A stretch of 64,000 nucleotides of DNA, from positions 1 to 64,000 of the forward strand of contig JASANC010000043.1 of the NCBI GenBank assembly GCA_030248135.1, in the 5' to 3' direction. Shown piece by piece: positions 56,800 through 64,000 of this stretch. The notes under the pieces were generated by a model, which was not told where the DNA came from, made no database searches, and saw only the letters and a list, made by a program, of their open reading frames with translations. This DNA comes from Theristus sp. LFF4_11. Taxonomy: Eukaryota; Nematoda; Chromadorea; Monhysterida; Xyalidae. The position numbers were made by a program, and so were the translations under genes. The stretch's first letter is position 1. Each line of letters starts with the position of its first letter.

Positions 56800-57085
56800 C
56801 AATAACTGAAGTCAAAGATCTTGGAGTCCTCATTGATCGAGATTTGATCTTCAGAAATCACCCACATTGAAACAGTCGTTAAAAAATCAAACTCTTTATC
56901 TGGAGTCATAAAAAGATGTTTAAAAGTTAAAACTACCAAATTTCGTTTGCATTTATTCAACAGCTTGGTTATCCCGAAACTCAACTTTTGTCCAACCGTC
57001 TGGTCTCCCTCACTCGTTGGCCAATGCAAACTGATTGAATCAACCCAACGCTCTTTCACTAAATATCTTTCAGGCATAAATTTTA
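56800..57085 (+). pseudogene. LINE reverse-transcriptase fragment, frameshifted
   Basis: Plus-strand pieces VKDLGVLIDRDLIF and, in another frame, HLFNSLVIPKLNFCPTVWSP and RSFTKYLSGI follow the order of the C-terminal reverse-transcriptase region of CR1/Jockey-type non-LTR elements. At least one frameshift separates them. It continues after a 1.2-kb interruption at 58280. Confidence 0.7.
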
Positions 57086-57259
57086 ACTAGCCTATTGACC
57101 CGAGCGTATGTGGCTTAATCAATGCCAAGCCTTTTTGGTGAAGTGGCATTGACTTAAAAAGAAAAAACAGTAACGTTTACTGAATAATAACCCTGAAGAA
57201 AATTTACCTTGTGCTGCCGTGAAGTCGCCTACAATACAATATTTTTTAATGTATTTTAA

Positions 57260-57760
57260 ATAAATAAAAAAATGCGAAGTTTATGATTTTGCTATTTTTA
57301 CCCGTTTACCCTAACCGAAGGCAAGCCTTTTTGTAAGTGAAGTAAAATTGAATAAAAAATATAAAAACTAACGTTTTTTTCATTTACCCGTTTTAAAAAG
57401 CTAATGCTTTTTTACCCGTTTACCTAAGCCAAGCCTTTTTTTGTAAAGTGAAAATGCAAAGTTTATGATTTTGCTATTTTTACCGTTCACCCTAACCTAA
57501 GTCAAGGCTTTTTGTAAGTTAAGTAAGATTGAATAAAAAATATAAAAATTAACGTTTTTTATTAAAAAATACCCGTTTTAAAAAGCTAATGCTTCTTTTA
57601 CCCGGTTACCCTAACATAAGCCAAGACTTTTTTCTAAAGTGAAAATGAATAGAAGAAACAAAAAAGTGACGTTTATAATTTCGTTTCTGCAGCCATTGCT
57701 TCTTTTTACCCGTTTACCCCAACATGACCCAAACATTTTGCAAAGTGAAAATGAATGGTA
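57260..57760. repeat. AT-rich tandem repeat with TTTACCCGTTTACCCTAA
   Basis: Roughly 170-190-base units with TTTTACCCGTTTACC, AAGCCTTTTTGTAA and GTTTATGATTTTGCTATTTT recur about three times with much divergence. It interrupts the LINE fragment. Confidence 0.5.
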
Positions 57761-57784
57761 AATACCATTTCGACCAAGTTAAAA

Positions 57785-58110
57785 AAACTAACTTTTTTCA
57801 AAGACGGTTTTGTTACATCTTTCGCAGTCGCTCGTCAAGTTTTGAGCAGCAACAATTGCCAGTTGCCCATCGTGCGTTACGTTGAAATTATCGCTCATAA
57901 CCATGGAGTATCAATTTAAAAATGAAACATGGAGTATCAATTTCAATGAAATTTACTTGTTTTGAATCCAAAGTGCAACTTGCAATACCGATGTCGATGT
58001 GCGTTTGGCAACCCGATTTTTAAAAACAAAAAAGTTCAAACATTTTTCAAAGACGGTTTTGTTACATCTTTCCCAGTCGATCATCAAGTTTTGATTAGCC
58101 ACGCTTCCAT
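57785..58110. repeat. 255-bp direct duplication
   Basis: TTTTTCAAAGACGGTTTTGT and the following CAAGTTTTGA...GCCA occur at 57789 and again at 58044 in the same order with about 15% difference by eye. Confidence 0.55.
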
Positions 58111-58279
58111 TTGCCTATGCTGCGCTGAACTGTCTCTGTTGACCAAAGAGTATCATGATGACTCCAGCTATGAAAAGCGACGTTTTGAGAAAACAATCTC
58201 AACTGGCATTAATAAAAAAATAGGTTAAGGAAATTGAGATGGAGTTTTCTTAAATAGCAAAAATGGGCGCCAATTCAAA

Positions 58280-58705
58280 TTGCAAAAAAGTGCCATGCAC
58301 AGACAGACACTTTGTAAATTTAATAATATAGATGATCCTCACCCTCATCGTCTCGCAACACTTAAACTCGTACCACTTTTAATTCGACGCACCATTTGTG
58401 ATCTGATAATGGTGTACAAATTCTTGAATAATTTGTGTTTTCGCCCGACTGACTCTGAAATTTTGAAACTCGTTTCACATGACCGAAGAATGAGAGAACA
58501 TTCTCTGAAGCTGGCTACTTATAGAACCTACTCACCACAAAGAGAAAATTACTGGGCCATCAGAACCATCAACATTTGGAATCAATTGGAAAATGGGACT
58601 GTCACTGCTCCTTCAGTCAGGGCATTCAAGCACAAACTTCATTCCGTCGAAATGACAAAAATCTGCAATCATCTTTCTTCAAAATATAGATCTGTTCTTT
58701 CTTGA
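58280..58705 (+). pseudogene. LINE reverse-transcriptase C-terminal fragment
   Basis: An open 141-codon stretch with RRTICDLIMVYKFLNN, YRTYSPQRENYWAIRTINIW, NQLENGTV and VRAFKHKL matches the extreme C-terminus of CR1/Jockey-like reverse transcriptases. Together with 56800-57085 it is one dead LINE copy, 5'-truncated and interrupted. No endonuclease or catalytic FADD-type motif is present. Confidence 0.75.
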
Positions 58706-59164
58706 TCGCGAACCCGCTTCACTCAAGTCGATTGTCTCTGTCCTTGGACAGATATGGTCGATCCATGCTGCCACATCAAGGTTCGTTTTTATTATTTTCA
58801 ACAATGAATCATTGTCGTTTGTTTCCGTCACTAATTCGATCTTTCTTTCTCAGAAGAGTTCTCGTTTGCTTTTTTGCTAAGTGAAAGAAATTGAAAACAG
58901 GCAGTTTTGGAATATGGAATATGGAATTGGCTTTGGTTTTTGGTTGAATCTGGAGATTGCCATGGAGATGCGTACTTCGAAGACTTGATACATTGATCTA
59001 TTTGATTGTTTAGGTTAGGATTGAGCTGTCCGGTTTTTGTAATCGTAGAATTTCTGATGTGAATTTAGGTAAGAACCGGTCACTTGTGTTGTGCCATTGC
59101 GCATTAAATTTACACGCATTGTTTGTGTGCCATTGTGTTCAACTGCTATTGGGTTCAGTAGCGA

Positions 59165-59695
59165 AAGCGGGACCTCGGGTGAGGGGGGGGGGGTGTTTGC
59201 CTAATTTTAGAGGGGGGGGGTCAGGTGCCTTCTCGGTGAGGGGGGGGGGGTGCACGGGCAGCAAATTTTCCTGAGGGGGGGTGCACTGGCAGAAAAATTT
59301 CGTGAGGGGGGGGGGGTGCACGGGATCGCACGGGCAATACCAAATTTTTGCCTTAGAAAAACACAGAATTCTTGTAAAATACAGAATCTTTTGTGCAAAC
59401 AAGCTGCTTGTTTGGTCAGAAACAACAAAATCTATGCAGGGACAGGGACAGACACAAACGTCAAGAAAAATGCAAAAATTACGGTATTTTTGGAAAAAAA
59501 TGAGATGAGATGGACCACCGTGAGGGGGGGGGTGCGATCCCGTGTTTTCTCGCGGAGGGGGGGGGGGGGAGTCTAGTACCCGTGTCGAGGTAAAGGGGGG
59601 AGGGGGGTACACGGGTATCTGCCCGTGCACGGGCAGGATTTTCGGCTGGAGGGGGGTGGAGGCACCCCCCCCCCCCACCCCCCGCACTTTCGCTA
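59165..59695. repeat. G-run minisatellite with GTGCACGGGCAG words
   Basis: Runs of 7-12 G alternate with GTGCACGGGCAG, TGCACTGGCAG or CCGTG words, mainly at 59170-59330 and 59515-59690, with a unique piece between. The two blocks point in partly inverted orientation, since the last part ends in a C-run. Non-coding. Confidence 0.6.
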
Positions 59696-60115
59696 CTGAT
59701 TGGGTTTTGTTGCACAGAAATAAATTGAACAAACAAATATCCATTTAGCTAGCTGATTGGTTGGTGATTACGTGAGCATGCATTCTGTACGTACCAAACT
59801 CCGGCGAGCGAACTCAGTACTGCAATCACAAATACGCAAAGTTTGGGAGAAAATTTGGTTTGAACTTTGAACTTTTAAAAATATTATGCCAAAAAACAAA
59901 TTTCTGAGTAAAGGAAAAGAAATAAGTTTATTTTTAATTTTTTTAATTTGAAAAAAATTACCTGGCGCTTCTTTTTTAAAACGCACGCGCACGGGCATTG
60001 GCATGCTCATGCTCATGATCCACTAGCGCGCGTGCACACGCTCCGGCCCCAATAAGAACTTGTTAAAAATGCAGTTGTTCTGACATCTTCCTTCTTGAAA
60101 AGGCTTGGCTTAGGT

Positions 60116-60500
60116 TCGTCGCCTCCGTGGCTCGGTGGTTAGCACGTTCGCCTTCAACTCAGAAGGTGACGGGTTCGATCCCCCACGGAGGATGACAAAC
60201 TGCCGCCAGTGTAGCTCTCTACTCTAATAACTCTGGTTTTCAACTAAAGCATTCGGATTCGCTGCCCTGCGGGGATATAGCGACCGCAGGCCACCGAAAC
60301 CGAAATCGGGCTAAGATCACTGGTGCCCCCAGGACAGAGCGGGGCTTAGAGGCTGTCCCCCTCACGTGGCGAGGGTATTGGTTCCACGGGATGGTGAGCC
60401 GTCCGTTCCCCAATCCCACCGGAGTTTGGTACCTTCGGGTTTCCGTAATCGGTGGGGGGGAGCGCTTTAAACTTTTTTTATGCATAGCATAAAGCATCCG
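60116..60500 (+). repeat. tRNA-derived SINE
   Basis: The head (60121-60192) has a good A-box (TGGCTCGGTGGTTAGCACG) and B-box (GGGTTCGATCCCC), and paired 7-base ends (CCTCCGT/ACGGAGG). D, anticodon and T stems do not pair properly, so it is not a working tRNA. A GC-rich body follows (CACTGGTGCCCCCAGGACAG, CACCGGAGTTTGGTACCTTC), ending near a GCATAGCATAAAGC tail. A body copy lies inverted at 27061-27195. It ends 110 bases before the zinc-finger gene. Confidence 0.65.
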
Positions 60501-60609
60501 GCCGGACTAAATAAAACAGCTATGGTGGTGGTTGTTAAATAACTGTCAACTGATTGATTCGACCAAAACAAATAAAACCAAAAGCAACCAACAACAATAA
60601 AAAACAACA

Positions 60610-61902
60610 ATGACGGATGAAACGAGCAGCAGCACGACGGCGGGCAGCGACGACGCTCACGCGGCGTCGTCGTCGTCGTCCGGCGGCTCCTCGTTTGTCA
60701 GCCACAACAAACCCAATCGAGGTCGCAAGCTGACGACGGCGGATCTGCTGAATGAATCTCTGCAATCGGCGACGACGCTGGCGGCCGTTCGATCGCTGAG
60801 ACCGACCGATGTTTTTGTCGACGCCACTCTCGGCCAATTGAAGTGCGCCATTTGCGAGCGGTGCTTCGCCAGCGACCGCCAATGGCAACTGCACTTGTAC
60901 GACGGCGCTCATCTGGCTGAATTGAAGCCGATCGACAAGGACGACGAAGCGTCTGTGCAGGTGGGGCGTGCCGCGTGCGCGTGCGCACGTCTGTTTATGT
61001 GTATCCGTTGGTTTTTGACACGTTTCGGTTTCACTGTCAAACATGCAAACACAACACACAACAAACGAGCCGCTCATGGGGGAACAAATATTGATTGCTT
61101 TTAAACTACCCGATCCATCTCATTATCATGGTTTCTCAATACAGTCCACTGCTGTTGTTCATTCGTTTGCTGTTTGTTCACAATTTCTTCATTCAAATGG
61201 ACAAATATGAAGTTCTGCGTTTTTGAAGTTCTGCGTATATTTATCAGTTTACTGGCCACCCGAACGGTCTAATTCGCTGTCATCCCTAAGTTTAGGTTCA
61301 ATCGGAATGTTTCTGTCAAATTTTGAAAATTGAAATAGCGCCATTTTTTTCGGCAGCTTCTCGACCGGGCGCTCTACTACGCGCATCTGAAGCATCGGCT
61401 GCGCGCGCCCGCAGCGTTCGACCTCAGCGCGCACCTGTCCGTGCAGCCGATCCACTCGCAGGCACGCTGCAACCTGTGCAATCGGCGCGTGAAACTCGCG
61501 AATCACAGCGCCAACAATCAGCTGTCGCTCGCGGAGAGCGAGAAACACTACCGCGGCCAGTGTGGCCAGCAGCTGCGTGCGCTGATCGCCAAGGCGAAAC
61601 GGCAGCCGCTCGGTGCGTCGCAGCAGCAACAACAGCAGTTGACGCACAACAGTGGCGCCGTGGTGGTGTTGTCGAGCGCGAAACGGCCGGCTGCGATTGA
61701 CCGCGGCAACAACGACAGCGACGCAGCGCCACCGACGAAACGCGCGCACCGACAAGTGCAACAGTGGCAGCGCTCGGCCTCGGTCAGCTCGAGTGACACG
61801 GCCAGTCTGGCGGACGGGCAGCCGCCGTTGAAAAAGGTCCTCCTTCGACCGTACACGGTTTCGTCGTTCTGTTGGCGACATGGACCACCGCTGGCGGATT
61901 GA
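60610..61902 (+). CDS. U1/matrin-type zinc-finger protein (two exons seen)
   Basis: Exons 60610-60960 and 61357-61902, phase 0, 298 residues if the second exon runs to its stop. The Met at 60610 is the first in frame after an A-rich leader. A Ser-rich start is followed by CAICERCFASDRQWQLHLYD-GAH, a C-x2-C-x12-H-x5-H U1-type finger (about residue 80), which usually binds double-stranded RNA or acts in splicing. A second metal-site-like stretch, CNLCNRRVKL to HYRGQC (C-x2-C-x20-H-x4-C), lies in exon 2. A Gln run and Ser-rich tail follow. A phase-0 donor (AAAAAG|GTCCTC, exon end 61836) could instead join exon 2 to 62394. I do not recognise the orthologue. Confidence 0.7.
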
Positions 61903-62393
61903 TGGGTCGCCGTTGATTGGTTGAATTACACGTTGTATTGTATTTCAACCAATGTGCTCAGATTGGTCCACTTCTAGAGTGGCGTTTCGACTTCAATCAG
62001 AATTTTTTTTTGTTTGCCTTCAAATTCTCCATTTTTTTCTCGTCTTCTTTCACTGTGACAAATTTTCCAAGTTCACAGTTGTTGTTTTGTTTCACGCTAA
62101 AACCAGTTAAACTGGTTAAGCAGAACGAGCTAATATCTTTTACTTTGGTCCCGCATCTCAATGCGCGCGTAGATAGATAGGCAGGACGCGGGAATTCAAA
62201 ATTGGCACACGGATCCGAGTCCCCTAAATAAGGCCGGGTCACTGAGGCTATTCTGAATGACCACATACAGATTCAAACTAGCTTCCTTTCACGTTCACAA
62301 CCGCATTGAGTCGCAGGTGTTAAAGGAAAGATAATAGCAGCACTCTAATTTTCATGTGAGCCATTTGTCGATGTGTTTTGTGTCGTTGTGCAG
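61903..62393. other. Intron or spacer; one dispersed repeat
   Basis: AT-rich. Contains at 62175-62240 an inverted match to the 54270-54310 repeat (GGGAATTCAAAATTGGC). No gene seen. Confidence 0.4.
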
Positions 62394-63936
62394 CTGCGCG
62401 CCGGCAGCGTCAGCAACGCCAGCGCCACTGGCGGCTCGCGTCGTGTGACGCCGGATCGAGCGGTCGGCGCTGGTGGCACGGCGACGCACAGACCGGCGGC
62501 ACACGGCACCGTGAACGGTGACGCACAGCGGCAGGCGATCTTGAAATTGAGAAGTGCGTCCACTGGAAAACGTGTGCCCCCCCAGTCGCAGGCGTTTAGT
62601 TCGTTGCGTATCGCACTGAGCAACACGCAATTTCGTTCGTTTGCTACGAGTAACTTGTTCATTTGATGCAGTCACCAGAGATCAGAACTGGTTATTCAAT
62701 CATTTGATATTTGAGCCATTTTGCTACCAGCTTATCTCTAATCGCCATCGCCAATCAAAGTACCGCAATTCCCAAAAGTATACCGGATTTTTTTCTCTTG
62801 AAACTCCTTAATAAGCAACGCGAATTGCAGCGGCGACGGCGACCTACTCATTTCTGTCGCGTTACTGGTCGCCAGACGGCATGCAACGCTCCGACTCGAG
62901 CACATTTTCGTCGATCAAACCGTTCCTCTATCGTAATCTGGCGTACGAGCAGTTTCGAAGACGGCAGACTGTTGCGACCAATCAGCACAACACAGCGCCG
63001 GGCACACCGAAGAAGCGACTGTTGGCCTCCGGTATCCGCGTCGATGCGTACTTTCAGAGACGCGCCCGAATGTGCGCTGCGTTTGGGTTGTTGTTTTCTT
63101 GATTTTGTGTTTCCGCTTTTCATATCGTCCACACTTGATTGGTTGTTGAATCGTCATTCTTTACATCATGATGAAATCGGTTCAGTCGCTGGCACTGCGC
63201 CTATTTCAAGTGTAACCTGCAGTATGGTCGAATGAACAAAGCACTCCTTGTCTGAACAATTAAGGCGAGACTAGTTGCAGACGAGTAGTTGTGTTTTTTC
63301 CAATCGTGTGTGCATGGGACAAAGGGTATCAACAGAATGGAACGACGAAAACAATTTTAAGAAAACGCGCCAAATTAAACACAATTGGGTTTCTGAACGC
63401 CTTTTTATCTTCACATCACGTTGAAAAGCAGTCATTGGCGAATCAGTTTACGTGAAAAAACTGAGCTGTAATGTTTGTTTTTTGATTTCATTGGTATAGC
63501 ACTATTGGGTACTAAGCTTTTATAAAACTGGTCCCTGTACTGATCTTTCAGCGGGCACAACACGACAAAGCCAACAATCAACAAGAAGGACCACCAGCAA
63601 GTGCCGGTTTCACCGACGAACATCTTCGACTCGTTATACGCGTCGATTGACGCGAAAACGTCCAGAGCCGACCAATCAGCAGCGAGCGCCAGTCCAAAAT
63701 CGGTGGCCAATCAAAATTCATGCGGAAGAACGAGATCAAGTGCGAATAACAGTCCGGTGAAGGCGAACGAACGCGCAGCAACGGAGAGCGCCAATGACGA
63801 TGAGAATGAGAGCAGTTTGGAGGAGTGCACACTGGTGCTGCGGTGCATCCGTGACAAGTTCTCGATCTCAACGTCAAACACGGTGGCTGTGAAACTGCTG
63901 GCGCGCGTATTCGTCGGCGATAAGGTCGTTTATGAG
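62394..63936 (+). CDS. Downstream exons of an unrecognised plus-strand gene, continuing past the right edge
   Basis: Exons 62394-62553 (phase 0 in, 1 out), 62876-63047 or 62876-63086 (phase 1 in, 2 out), and 63552-63936 (phase 2 in, 0 out, GTCAGG donor), which join in one frame. Peptide landmarks: SVSNASATGGSRRVTPDRAV; SSTFSSIKPFLYRNLAYEQF, KKRLLASGIRVDA; NIFDSLYASIDAKTSRADQ, LEECTLVLRCIRDKFSI and VAVKLLARVFVGDKVVYE. No domain was recognised. Since 62394 has no start codon nearby and the zinc-finger exon 2 can be spliced in phase 0 to it, both may be one gene. The alternative is a separate gene with an unseen first exon. Confidence 0.5.
63408..63541. repeat. Dispersed repeat D, best copy
   Basis: TCACATCACGTTGAAAAGCA ... 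GCACTATTGGGTACTAAGC ... TATAAAACTGGTCCC matches 10760-10840 (first part) and 13286-13393 (second part). It ends 10 bases before the splice acceptor at 63551. Confidence 0.5.
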
Positions 63937-64000
63937 GTCAGGCGTGATGGTGGAACGTGCAAGATGTGCACTTTATTACTTGAAGTTGAGGCATTTTTGT

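Noticed and set aside
59139..59744. 201-codon proline-rich frame
   Set aside because: Product of C-runs in a minisatellite; no coding character.
60121..60192. Functional tRNA gene
   Set aside because: A and B boxes and acceptor-like ends are good, but the D, anticodon and T stems have several mismatches, and a SINE body follows. Called a tRNA-derived SINE instead.

Overview
The window is nuclear DNA from a multicellular animal, most likely an invertebrate. Genes are split into many short exons with GT..AG introns. Exons are relatively GC-rich, introns and spacers are AT-rich, and mobile-element debris fills most non-coding space. I cannot name the organism from the sequence. Gene models were built by hand: exons were joined where homology to a known family, splice sites and reading phase all agreed. 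Family matches come from memory of the families, not from a search.

Layout. 1-9586 (minus): almost the whole EDRF1 orthologue, 20 exons, running off the left edge. 9587-15016: spacer with repeats and one orphan terminal exon (12656-12762, minus). 15017-27602 (plus): a complete-looking 16-exon SGSM3 orthologue (TBC, SH3 and RUN domains). 27603-30846: spacer with a ~150-bp tandem array and a foldback element. 30847-34110 (minus): a DOMON-domain secreted or membrane protein with an acidic tail and a Cys-rich C-terminus; its 5' end was not found. 35510-40681 (plus): a ZC3H11A-like protein with three CCCH zinc fingers, whose first recognised intron holds a young LTR element carrying only a gag-like gene (35644-38067). 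41128-44150 (minus): an unrecognised two-pass membrane protein. 44151-47334: repeats. 47335-54556 (minus): a KLHDC9-like kelch protein whose last intron (4.8 kb) is packed with repeats. 54557-60609: repeats, a broken LINE and a tRNA-derived SINE. 60610-64000 (plus): a U1/matrin-type zinc-finger gene and further downstream exons that may belong to the same transcript and run off the right edge.

The genes show no shared pathway. They are ordinary single genes: a transcription-related factor, a Rab/RUN-type GAP, an RNA-binding CCCH protein, a kelch protein and others. EDRF1 and SGSM3 are divergent, SGSM3 and the DOMON gene converge, the DOMON and ZC3H11A genes are head to head, and ZC3H11A and the membrane protein converge with 446 bp between stop codons.

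The most unusual content is the mobile DNA. It includes a gag-only LTR element with apparently identical 149-bp LTRs, a 5-bp target duplication, a tRNA-Lys-type primer site and an internal peptide repeat whose codons form small inverted repeats. It also includes a hAT-like element with telomere-like TAGGGTTAGGG ends, G-run elements with TA target sites, several MITE families shared between introns, and two unrelated ~150-bp tandem arrays.
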